Virus record (IMG/VR): IMGVR_UViG_3300028374_000071
Coordinates: 1 to 22,012 of that record
Reading direction: 5' to 3' (one strand)
DNA from: a virus
Length of the DNA stretch: 22,012 bases
Under the pieces are notes generated by a model, which was not told the DNA's origin, made no database searches, and saw only the letters and a program-made list of their open reading frames with translations. The position numbers were made by a program, and so were the translations under genes. Position 1 is the stretch's first letter. The number at the start of each line of letters is the position of its first letter. Below are positions 14,557-21,295 of this stretch, piece after piece.

Positions 14557-14931
14557 TTAATCCAATCCTATTATAATTTCTTGTAGCTTTACTCTTAATG
14601 TATGTATATCAGTTTTGGGAATGTCAACAGTGCTTCGCCAACTATTACCCGTATCATAGTTTAATATTTCATCCATGAACTTCGTCATTGTTATTTTCAT
14701 TTCTTTTCTAAACTGTCCATATACAACATGATCATGATTTTCTAAATGATGTTGTCTGATGTGATTTAGGTACTCGATTTTATCACCATATTGAGAAAGT
14801 GCTGATTTACAAATCCTTGTTGTGCATTTAGGAAATTGCACTATCGACTCATAATCAATGTGGTGTGTTTCTGGATCATCAAATTCTTGAAACTTTATCA
14901 TTTCAGGTTTGATTATCATTTCATCTTTCAT
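14557..14931 (-). CDS. Hypothetical His/Cys-containing protein, 124 aa
   Basis: Unrecognised. A CTTRIC pair at about residues 36-41 is followed 20 residues later by HIRQHHLENHDH, which could bind zinc in a loose C2H2-like arrangement. Its ATG overlaps the stop of the upstream gene (ATGA), implying coupled translation. Confidence 0.65.
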   Translation of the reverse strand: MKDEMIIKPEMIKFQEFDDPETHHIDYESIVQFPKCTTRICKSALSQYGDKIEYLNHIRQHHLENHDHVVYGQFRKEMKITMTKFMDEILNYDTGNSWRSTVDIPKTDIHTLRVKLQEIIIGLD

Positions 14932-15191
14932 ATAGTAGTTGTCTCGCTGATAGGTGCGTAATGTCTCACAATATCATGTGGGTCTGCATTGATTTTTACA
15001 CTAGTTTCTGTAGGCAAGTTAATAATATTTTTATTTTGGATTACCTTAGCGCTTGTGATTACCCCATAATGAAGTTCTACGATGACCATCTTTTTTGACT
15101 CATGATCCCCTTGTCTTGAGAATAGAACATTTTCTTTGTCGTACTGAGCCATGTACTCAATGCCATTGGCATTGATGAAAGATACTTTCAC
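14928..15191 (-). CDS. Hypothetical protein, 87 aa
   Basis: Unrecognised small beta-rich protein. Translation starts at a GTG that overlaps the stop of the upstream 44-aa membrane protein (GTGA), and its own stop overlaps the next ATG. The chain of overlaps from 15322 to 14557 indicates one tightly coupled operon. Confidence 0.65.
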   Translation of the reverse strand: MKVSFINANGIEYMAQYDKENVLFSRQGDHESKKMVIVELHYGVITSAKVIQNKNIINLPTETSVKINADPHDIVRHYAPISETTTI

Positions 15192-15322
15192 TTAATTTTC
15201 CTTTTATTCCACCAGTTTCGAATCAGTACATCACCGATTGCGTAAGTTACGAGAAACAAACCCCCACCAACAAATACTAAGATGTCGATGGATGCTATGT
15301 AATTAGCTGCTTCATTAGTCAT
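15188..15322 (-). CDS. Single-pass membrane microprotein, 44 aa
   Basis: The ORF encodes 44 residues: a polar N-terminus (MTNEAANYIA), one hydrophobic helix of about 20 residues (SIDILVFVGGGLFLVTYAIG) and a basic tail (NWWNKRKIK), giving N-out/C-in topology by the positive-inside rule. It has AGGAGA 10 bases upstream of the ATG, a candidate promoter and a dyad operator. Small membrane proteins of phages often act in lysis control, superinfection exclusion or membrane association of partners; no specific homology is claimed. Confidence 0.65.
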   Translation of the reverse strand: MTNEAANYIASIDILVFVGGGLFLVTYAIGDVLIRNWWNKRKIK

Positions 15323-15353
15323 ATGTATACATTCTCCTGTTTCCTGTACATAT

Positions 15354-15382
15354 AGCATAACCTATGTATAGAAAAAGTGCAA
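15354..15382 (-). promoter_or_regulatory. Candidate promoter (TTGCAC-17-TATGCT) for the small-gene operon
   Basis: On the minus strand TTGCAC (15382-15377) and TATGCT (15359-15354) are 17 bases apart; overlapping it is an extended -10-like TGCTATATG. TTGCAC is also the -35 of the promoter at 21285-21257. Start would be near 15347, about 25 bases before the microprotein ATG. Confidence 0.5.
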
Positions 15383-15395
15383 ATCTATACATAGG
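15361..15395. repeat. Perfect 11-bp inverted repeat, possible operator
   Basis: CCTATGTATAG (15361-15371) and CTATACATAGG (15385-15395) are perfect inverted copies separated by 13 bases that contain the candidate -35 box. The lack of a T run on either side argues against a terminator, and the geometry suits a dimeric regulator. Confidence 0.7.
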
Positions 15396-15416
15396 CATTC
15401 TTTCTATTATGCCAAT

Positions 15417-16010
15417 CTATTCATTTTCTTCGTCAATTTCACTCTGGATAATTTCAACACCAGCAACAACCCTATCATGTAGTTCTTCTGAGCTAAGATA
15501 CACATCACCACCAGCCAGAATGCTTTTTACTTCCTTTTTGGTGAAATATGGTCTATAGAGTTCCATACAAATCTTTTTAATCAGTATACTGGTTGCTTCC
15601 GCTGCTTTCAAGTTTTCACTGACTTTTCCACCAATAATAGTTGATGCATCATGGAACATCGCATGAGCAAAAGGATACACTACAAACGATTTTCCTGCAA
15701 AGAAAATCAACGTACCCGCTGATGCAACCTGACCATCTGCATGACACACAATATGTGCGGGGGAGCGTAACATTGCATGGACTATAGATATAGTTGTTTC
15801 TAATGATCCACCCGGAGTGTTGATGTACATATTAATTACATCTGTTTCCTCTGCCAAATCCATGATAGTGATCATATCAATATAATCATTAATATCCTCA
15901 CTCACGCTTCCATAGATATAGAAATTATGGATTACCCCTGCTGGATATGCTCTATGCTCTACAGTATTTGAAGAACCTACTAGTATTGACTGATCTACTT
16001 TTTTACTCAT
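15417..16010 (-). CDS. ClpP-like serine protease (S14 family)
   Basis: A 197-aa protein with the ClpP fold signatures: INTPGGS at 63-69 (oxyanion loop), the nucleophile Ser97 in GQVASAGT, His120 in AMFHDAS and Asp169 in GGDVYLSSEE, so the catalytic triad appears intact. Length matches ClpP (about 200 aa). The start is ATG 16010, which overlaps the stop of the A1-like gene (ATGA) and has TAGGTG just upstream; a start five codons earlier is less likely. Phage ClpP-like proteins are often prohead proteases, but this gene sits among replication and takeover genes, so degradation of host or phage regulators is an alternative. Confidence 0.85.
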   Translation of the reverse strand: MSKKVDQSILVGSSNTVEHRAYPAGVIHNFYIYGSVSEDINDYIDMITIMDLAEETDVINMYINTPGGSLETTISIVHAMLRSPAHIVCHADGQVASAGTLIFFAGKSFVVYPFAHAMFHDASTIIGGKVSENLKAAEATSILIKKICMELYRPYFTKKEVKSILAGGDVYLSSEELHDRVVAGVEIIQSEIDEENE

Positions 16011-17626
16011 ACACCTACCCGCCATTTTCCGTTTTTAATTGTTATGATACATCGTTTGCCATTTGGGTATGTTACGATATGTGAATTGCTCCATGAGCTA
16101 CCACCAATATTATATTCCATATCCAATGAACCACTAACCCCTGCATAATAAACACCATCTTTAATCATGGCTGTATGAGTATGACCAACGTTATATCGAC
16201 TACCCATTCTCTGAAAAACACCTACACCACCTCGACTACCATTAGCACCGTTATGGCCGTGTTGACCACACTCAATACCATTCCCATCTTCGTCACATAT
16301 ACGGAATGATTCGTCTGTTTTAAGAAATCTGAGGTGTGATAACTCTTTACAATTCCACTTCACAGCCCATTCAAAGATTGAGAAATCGTCTTCCCCACGC
16401 TCAATTGTTCTGTATTTCTTCAACTGACATTCAAGAAAGAAGATCGCATTTTCAGGATCAGTTTTGTAATCTGAATTCTTCAACCACTTCTCAAGTGCAA
16501 GATCATGGTTTGATTCAACAATTACAGTCTGGCAAAAATCTCTTTCCATCATTTGCAAGGTATCAATCACATCAAAAATGTTATCTTTTACAGAATCGTT
16601 GCCTCGTAGATGTTTTTTGAACCTGAAATATGGATCACCAATGTTATGATGGTTTCTGCTAGTAAAATCCAATACATCATTGCCAAACTGATATTTTGGT
16701 CTTAAAATATCAATAATGCTGTCTTCTCTACCAAATGAAACATCGTATACTCTATGGTCTTTCTTCTCAGAGTGCAAATCACCCCAATTGATAGCCTCAA
16801 CATAGTCAGAATGATAAACACCATTCGGTGTGTAGTATTGATTTAAGTCATAAAAACAACCCGTGTCTTTTTCTGCAACCAACTGACGAACAAAAGCATC
16901 ACCATCTTGATCAACTTCAATAAGTAACGCACCAAACACATGATGAAATTCAGCTTTCTGACCAGCTTTTTTCTGGATATAGTTGCGCTTGGTAACAGAG
17001 CCAGTGGTGTACATCATTTTTGCAGGAAGTGATTTATGAGTTGGGATCGACTCAAGCTGCATTTTGGCATGTGGTACAATAGCAGATGCGCTTCTAGTGT
17101 AGCTGTGAAGGCCACTAAGAGGGTTCACTGCTGTAGGCAGTACGTTGAGTTCCCCACACCATTGAAGCTCGTCACAGATCATCACAGGCTTGTCTAGGAT
17201 GTATGACTTGATCCGTGGATCGTACCATATTTCTTCATCGTCACTTCCTTTTTGAAGATTAAGAAACCCACTTTTATTGTATGTGAAAGTACCACAAAGA
17301 ATTTTGGCATTTTTCTGTTCAGCCAAAACTTCAAGACTGTCTACAAACTTGTTGTGTACAAATGTGTTGTTCTGAGCAGAAATAGCAATATATGTACCCT
17401 GCCCCAAAACTTCAATGTCTTCATGATGATCATTGATACTACCAGCCGCTACAGGTCTTTCCCCGTAATCAGCCCACCACTTAGTATACGTTTTCTTCAT
17501 AAGAAAATCATGAAGTGTTGATTTTGCTACCCCTGTAAGTTGGCTAATTTGGACTAATTTTAAATCATCCTGTTTATATCGCAAAATTTCTAACTTTACG
17601 TTATCATCTTCTAAAGGCGATGCCAT
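16007..17626 (-). CDS. T5 A1-like metallophosphoesterase with N-terminal helix-turn-helix
   Basis: A 539-aa protein. Residues 24-45 read like a helix-turn-helix (QISQLTGVAKSTLHDFL). The C-terminal half carries calcineurin-type metal-binding motifs: NWGDLH at 280-285, ESNHD at 371-375, GQHGHNG at 454-460 and GHTHT at 481-485. Size and layout resemble T5 A1 (about 556 aa), the pre-early protein needed for host DNA degradation and second-step DNA transfer. In this phage the gene lies between primase and a ClpP-like protease, with a 1-base gap to the primase start side and ATGA overlap to clpP-like. Identification as an A1 relative is from motif pattern and length; the enzyme activity (nuclease or phosphatase) is inferred. 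Confidence 0.7.
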   Translation of the reverse strand: MASPLEDDNVKLEILRYKQDDLKLVQISQLTGVAKSTLHDFLMKKTYTKWWADYGERPVAAGSINDHHEDIEVLGQGTYIAISAQNNTFVHNKFVDSLEVLAEQKNAKILCGTFTYNKSGFLNLQKGSDDEEIWYDPRIKSYILDKPVMICDELQWCGELNVLPTAVNPLSGLHSYTRSASAIVPHAKMQLESIPTHKSLPAKMMYTTGSVTKRNYIQKKAGQKAEFHHVFGALLIEVDQDGDAFVRQLVAEKDTGCFYDLNQYYTPNGVYHSDYVEAINWGDLHSEKKDHRVYDVSFGREDSIIDILRPKYQFGNDVLDFTSRNHHNIGDPYFRFKKHLRGNDSVKDNIFDVIDTLQMMERDFCQTVIVESNHDLALEKWLKNSDYKTDPENAIFFLECQLKKYRTIERGEDDFSIFEWAVKWNCKELSHLRFLKTDESFRICDEDGNGIECGQHGHNGANGSRGGVGVFQRMGSRYNVGHTHTAMIKDGVYYAGVSGSLDMEYNIGGSSWSNSHIVTYPNGKRCIITIKNGKWRVGV

Positions 17627-17627
17627 T

Positions 17628-18659
17628 TTATACCTTTTTCCATTTATTGAATTCTAATTTTGCCATCAAACCTTTATAGGTACATTTACGAATTACACTC
17701 ATTAGCATTTTTTGAGAAACACCAGATTGTATCATATCATTTATATCAAGTTTTGAATCTGGTGAGTTAGGCCAAATAACCACTGACCTACCTTGATCTA
17801 TAGCCCCACCGATCAACTTCACAATATCGGGATTTCTAGGTTCGTTATCAAATATCAATACATCTGCATTGGATCGGGTTAGGTTAGCATCACAGGTTGC
17901 CATACAGTTATCGACAAACAGAGAATCCAACGGCCCCTCTACACAGTATGTAGTCTTGCTTTGGTCTATAGACTCCAATCCATAAAATTTATCAACATCA
18001 TTACTAAGCTTAATCGTGATGTACTTCATCTTTGATTCTTTAAGTGAACGGCCCTGTATAAGCTTGATTGAGCCTTCCTCATCATAAAAAGGTATCACTA
18101 TCCTCTGTTCATTGTCAACTAGTTTTTTCGATGATTCCTTGTTTAATTGCATACAAACTGCTTTAAAATCATCCGTATACAATAATCTTTCTATTTGAGC
18201 TAACTTAAATCCACGGTTGTATAAATAAACCGTAGCAGGGTGATTTTCTTTTAAATTCACACAGTTAATGGTGTGTTTTAAGTGTTTGATTGACCTACTG
18301 AATTCTGGTTTGTTATTAGAAGATTTTAAGATAGTGTTAACGGGTTCTTCTGTATGATGATTTCTAGGTTTAAAGGAATCCAATAAAGTTTCTTTTTTGT
18401 ATTCTTCAAACTGTTGTGGTGAGTAGTCTTTAACAAAAACAAAGAATGAATGAGAGTAGTTGCAGTTTTTACACTGAACATTCAAGCTACCCTTTCTTAC
18501 ATAAAAATAAAATCGCGTTATCGTACTACTCTTTTTTGAGTCACCGCAGAAAGGACAACGACAAACATGTACATTATTCTTGACTTTTTTGAAACGCTTT
18601 AGTCCAAGGCTCAAGCGTTTCATCCAAGCTTCATCTACGTACAATTTCGTTTGAATCAT
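17628..18659 (-). CDS. 61: DNA primase (T4 gp61-like)
   Basis: A 343-aa protein, almost exactly the size of T4 gp61 (342 aa). The N-terminal zinc-binding domain shows C35-P-F-C38 with GDSKKS and C63-K-N-C66; the TOPRIM core shows the EGPLDS motif at 241-246 and FDNEP at 270-274. It makes RNA primers with the replicative helicase. The open frame extends to a TTG at 18716, but the -35 box of its promoter lies there, so real initiation must be one of ATG 18671, 18662 or 18659. GGAA is best placed for 18659. The gene is followed directly by the A1-like gene. Confidence 0.85.
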   Translation of the reverse strand: MIQTKLYVDEAWMKRLSLGLKRFKKVKNNVHVCRCPFCGDSKKSSTITRFYFYVRKGSLNVQCKNCNYSHSFFVFVKDYSPQQFEEYKKETLLDSFKPRNHHTEEPVNTILKSSNNKPEFSRSIKHLKHTINCVNLKENHPATVYLYNRGFKLAQIERLLYTDDFKAVCMQLNKESSKKLVDNEQRIVIPFYDEEGSIKLIQGRSLKESKMKYITIKLSNDVDKFYGLESIDQSKTTYCVEGPLDSLFVDNCMATCDANLTRSNADVLIFDNEPRNPDIVKLIGGAIDQGRSVVIWPNSPDSKLDINDMIQSGVSQKMLMSVIRKCTYKGLMAKLEFNKWKKV

Positions 18660-18670
18660 CATTTTTTCCA

Positions 18671-18678
18671 TATAAATA
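18671..18678 (+). promoter_or_regulatory. T4-type late promoter (TATAAATA)
   Basis: An exact late -10 box 41 bases before the ATG at 18719. It overlaps the 5' end of the leftward primase transcript unit, so rightward late and leftward early initiation share the same 45 bases. Confidence 0.7.
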
Positions 18679-18687
18679 GTTAGATAA

Positions 18688-18716
18688 ATTATAACAAAAT
18701 CAAAAGACGTAATCAA
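18688..18716 (-). promoter_or_regulatory. Strong leftward promoter of primase (TTGATT-17-TATAAT, extended -10)
   Basis: On the minus strand TTGATT (18716-18711) and TATAAT (18693-18688) are 17 bases apart, and the -10 is preceded by TGT to give an extended TGTTATAAT. Transcription would start near 18681. Confidence 0.7.
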
Positions 18717-18718
18717 TT

Positions 18719-19222
18719 ATGAATCCAGAACAATTAGAAATTTGGCAAATTATATCTGTAATTTTTGGTATGTGTGCTATGCTTGTGGCTCCTGCCATAT
18801 GGTATTCACGCACACAATCTATTAAAACACAAGATGGTGCTGAAAAAATGGTAAAGGCACTCAGAGATTCCACCAAAGAAATGATTGAATCAATTTCTTC
18901 AACACAAGAAAAAAGCTCAAAGGAAACTAGAGAAGATTTAAAAGAATTCAGAGCGCACTTTGATAAACGCATAGGTGAAATTTATACATCAATTGATACT
19001 AAGAATAAAGAACTTCGTTCTTTTATTACCGTTGAAATCAATTTGATTAAGACTCTTATCAACGATCTTGAACGTAAGATTGATATGACCCGCGAAAAAA
19101 GCCATGAGCTTGAAAAAGAAATGATGAGAATACAAAACGAAAACCAGAAGAATTTCATCAGTAAAGATCACTTCAACGCAATTATCAAACTACAGGGAAA
19201 TTTTGAAGGGACAGAAGAATAA
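18719..19222 (+). CDS. Membrane-anchored coiled-coil protein, 167 aa
   Basis: A hydrophobic helix at about residues 8-28 (IWQIISVIFGMCAMLVAPAIW) is followed by a long charged helix to about residue 155 with heptad-like repeats of Ile/Leu among Lys/Glu, that is, a rod anchored at its N-terminus. No lipobox or signal-peptidase site is visible. It is transcribed alone from an exact late promoter. The shape resembles i-spanin-like or injection/virion coiled-coil proteins, but sequence gives no family; a lysis role is one possibility only. Confidence 0.7.
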   Translation: MNPEQLEIWQIISVIFGMCAMLVAPAIWYSRTQSIKTQDGAEKMVKALRDSTKEMIESISSTQEKSSKETREDLKEFRAHFDKRIGEIYTSIDTKNKELRSFITVEINLIKTLINDLERKIDMTREKSHELEKEMMRIQNENQKNFISKDHFNAIIKLQGNFEGTEE

Positions 19223-19232
19223 ACACTGTCCC
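19208..19232. terminator. Candidate hairpin terminator between convergent genes
   Basis: GGGACAG (19208-19214) pairs with CTGTCCC (19226-19232) across the stop codon of the coiled-coil gene. It is followed by CCCTTC rather than a T run, so termination would be weak or need another factor. Confidence 0.45.
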
Positions 19233-19249
19233 CCCTTCTAACATATCAA

Positions 19250-20191
19250 TCAGTCAAAAATATTATCAATTATTGCTGATACATACGTAGCATTTATTTT
19301 TTCTGGCTCTACATCATTTAGAGCTTGAATCAATTGCCACATATAGGCCATATCAACCCCTGTCAATTGTTCACGAATAACCGAAAAGTCACTCAAGTCC
19401 AATTCTGAGATTTGCCACATCATCTTTAACTGTTGTCCTGCTGTAATGCGCCATCCCCGCTCAATAAACTTCTTAGTCCTAAATACACTTGCAACAGGAT
19501 ATAGTGACCCTGCATACACCAGTGTTCGACTGAGTAGGCATTCTAGCGCCTCTGGCTTCAATACAAGCGATTCCGTTCCATGATCATAGTAGTTCATAGC
19601 ATGAATGAAATCGTAGTTGTCGTGAATCTCAGTGGGTTCTCCATAGAACCGTGTCACAAGCTGCATCTTATCAGATAGCGTAATGGCATTCTGTGACAGA
19701 AATACAGGACGATATCGAGGCTTTGTTTTATCAGCCACATCATTAGCGAGTGATTCAGCAAACTTGACTGTTTCTTCTTCTGGCAAACCTTCAAAGTAGT
19801 GATAATCATCTTGATCTTCACTCGCTACACCAGCCGATTGCATCCAGATAACAACCCGTTCTTCAAGTTCCCCTTTGATGTTTTTAAGGGTTTCTTCTTT
19901 TACAAACGGCTCGTATTCGACACCACCTTTACACTCATTGTTGAGATTAAACTCTTTGACGTAATAATCTGCAACTGCCAGTGTTGTAGCTTTGTCACGA
20001 AAATAGACATCATAATCGTTTACCTGTTCACCCAAAAGCATAGATGCGATTGAACCACCAGTGACGATTGTATTCTTACGAACCAGCTTTTGCACATGTT
20101 CATCATTAATTGATGCAATCCAATTGTTGATTTTTTCTTGCAACTGTCTTTTGATGCCGCTTTTCTTGCGACCATATTTTATAATTTCCAT
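19250..20191 (-). CDS. Nucleotidyltransferase-fold protein, 313 aa
   Basis: The N-terminal part has the pol-beta-like nucleotidyltransferase signature: a TGGSIAS turn (residues 44-50, GGS at 45-47) followed 12 residues later by D59-Y-D61 on the next strand (NDYDVYF), the pair of metal-binding acidic residues. Related proteins with this fold occur in many large phages and may modify RNA, nucleotides or proteins; the substrate is unknown. AAGGG precedes the start, 7 bases after the preceding gene. Confidence 0.75.
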   Translation of the reverse strand: MEIIKYGRKKSGIKRQLQEKINNWIASINDEHVQKLVRKNTIVTGGSIASMLLGEQVNDYDVYFRDKATTLAVADYYVKEFNLNNECKGGVEYEPFVKEETLKNIKGELEERVVIWMQSAGVASEDQDDYHYFEGLPEEETVKFAESLANDVADKTKPRYRPVFLSQNAITLSDKMQLVTRFYGEPTEIHDNYDFIHAMNYYDHGTESLVLKPEALECLLSRTLVYAGSLYPVASVFRTKKFIERGWRITAGQQLKMMWQISELDLSDFSVIREQLTGVDMAYMWQLIQALNDVEPEKINATYVSAIIDNIFD

Positions 20192-20198
20192 AAAACCC

Positions 20199-20477
20199 TT
20201 AGTCCCTCGTAGGACATTCCACGAAATAACTACGACTGGATTGTGTTTTGATCAAGGTTTTTACACATCCCTTGAGTTTTTCCACACCAGAAGGTCGGTT
20301 TGTTGTAGAATTCCACACGTTGAATAGTGTGTCCTTTGTATCACCAATCATACGAATTAGGTATCCACACATTTCATCACGATCTTGAGGATGGATATGA
20401 CGTTGCCAATCTTTACCAAAGACTGTATTGAATTGGAACATTGCTTTTGTGAAACTATCATGTTGCTGATCAGCCAT
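20199..20477 (-). CDS. Hypothetical protein, 92 aa
   Basis: Unrecognised. Soluble, with His- and Cys-containing segments (HIHPQDRDEMCGYL) and a basic C-terminus. A good AAAAGG ribosome-binding site precedes the ATG. It is placed directly before the nucleotidyltransferase-fold gene and just after a leftward terminator, so it heads a new unit. Confidence 0.65.
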   Translation of the reverse strand: MADQQHDSFTKAMFQFNTVFGKDWQRHIHPQDRDEMCGYLIRMIGDTKDTLFNVWNSTTNRPSGVEKLKGCVKTLIKTQSSRSYFVECPTRD

Positions 20478-20500
20478 TATTTTTACCTTTTGTTTAGGTT

Positions 20501-20536
20501 AAAAGAAAGAATGGATTGCATGGCAACAACCCATTC
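20501..20536 (-). terminator. Leftward rho-independent terminator
   Basis: On the minus strand GAATGG (20536-20531) pairs with CCATTC (20514-20509), with an inner TTG/CAA pairing across single mismatches, followed by TTTCTTTT. It closes the SprT-like gene's unit. Confidence 0.75.
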
Positions 20537-20552
20537 AGCGTAACTCCTATTT

Positions 20553-21215
20553 TTATCGAAACACTACTTCTGCGATTCTCTTAAAGTCTGATCCAATTCT
20601 TTCGTAGTCTTCTGCCTTCGCCATCCACAGTCTCCCAAATGTCCTTGGATCAGATTTCATTGATCGCTTTCCAAGGTCTTTCAACTTTCTTGAACATTCT
20701 GATACCACCGTGGCCTTCAAATTCTTATCATCTAAGAACACAATCTTGTATTTGCTTTCTTTTCTATGTTTGGCTTGTAATTCTTCACACCCTATTTTAG
20801 ATGCTCTTAAAGGTGTGTTGCCAAACATGCGTGATACTCGCTTCCAATTTTTACCGTGTCCTGATGTACCTAACCAATGATGATCAACGGCATGAGCGCA
20901 TTCATGGAGTATGGTATCAACTATCTCATCTGGTGCTGACAGTAGCACATGATCAAGGTTGAGCACAACTAATTTTTTATTGTAGTTGCAGTAGCCATAA
21001 AAGAAACTGTTTTTACGCATTGCTTTTCTAATGTCTTCATCTTTCTCAATGCGAAAAGTGTATGAGCTTCCATAATGAGGTATCTTACACGCGAAGCGTT
21101 TAGCGTAAAGAAAATCAGTTACGTTTTTATCAACTACTTCCTCCCCCATATTATATACAATATCAACACGCTTCTTTTGTTTCTCTGTCAGATTGGCAAC
21201 AAGTGAATCGTACAA
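20553..21215 (-). CDS. SprT-like zinc metalloprotease
   Basis: A 220-aa protein containing HECAH at residues 104-108 (zinc-binding HExxH) and GHGKNWK at 119-125, whose His120 supplies the third ligand in SprT/Spartan folds. Unlike bacterial SprT it shows no C-terminal Cys-pair zinc ribbon. Spartan-type enzymes cut DNA-protein crosslinks; phage versions are not characterised. The open frame extends ten codons further upstream, but the conserved AGGAGATTAGAT leader ends directly before a TTG at 21215, as it does before ATG in other genes, so TTG 21215 is the likely start. Confidence 0.75.
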   Translation of the reverse strand: MYDSLVANLTEKQKKRVDIVYNMGEEVVDKNVTDFLYAKRFACKIPHYGSSYTFRIEKDEDIRKAMRKNSFFYGYCNYNKKLVVLNLDHVLLSAPDEIVDTILHECAHAVDHHWLGTSGHGKNWKRVSRMFGNTPLRASKIGCEELQAKHRKESKYKIVFLDDKNLKATVVSECSRKLKDLGKRSMKSDPRTFGRLWMAKAEDYERIGSDFKRIAEVVFR

Positions 21216-21228
21216 ATCTAATCTCCTG
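21216..21228 (-). promoter_or_regulatory. Conserved early leader/RBS (CAGGAGATTAGAT) before a TTG start
   Basis: Minus-strand copy of the recurrent leader, identical over AGGAGATTAGAT to the copies at 59-71 and 5591-5603. It decides the start of the SprT-like gene. Confidence 0.6.
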
Positions 21229-21256
21229 TGTAGGCTTTTTCTCAATTTCTACAACC

Positions 21257-21285
21257 ATTATAGCATTAAAATTAAGGGGGTGCAA
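21257..21285 (-). promoter_or_regulatory. Strong promoter (TTGCAC-17-TATAAT, extended -10)
   Basis: On the minus strand TTGCAC (21285-21280) and TATAAT (21262-21257) are exactly 17 bases apart, the -10 being extended as TGCTATAAT. The -35 lies inside the hairpin of the upstream terminator. It drives the SprT-like gene. Confidence 0.7.
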
Positions 21286-21290
21286 CCCCC
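21270..21290 (-). terminator. Leftward hairpin terminator overlapping a promoter
   Basis: GGGGGT / ACCCCC (6 bp, 3-base loop) follows the stop of the 68-aa gene, and the minus strand continues TTAATTTTAA. The T tract is interrupted, so it is a moderate terminator. Its arm contains the -35 of the next promoter. Confidence 0.55.
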
Positions 21291-21295
21291 ACTTA

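Noticed and set aside
16336-17521. Plus-strand open frames opposite the A1-like gene.
   Set aside because: They lack ribosome-binding sites, and the opposite frame carries an intact motif-bearing protein.
18220-18227. An additional exact TATAAATA on the plus strand inside the primase gene.
   Set aside because: It points antisense to primase and no rightward gene follows within a plausible distance; chance occurrence in AT-rich coding sequence is likely.
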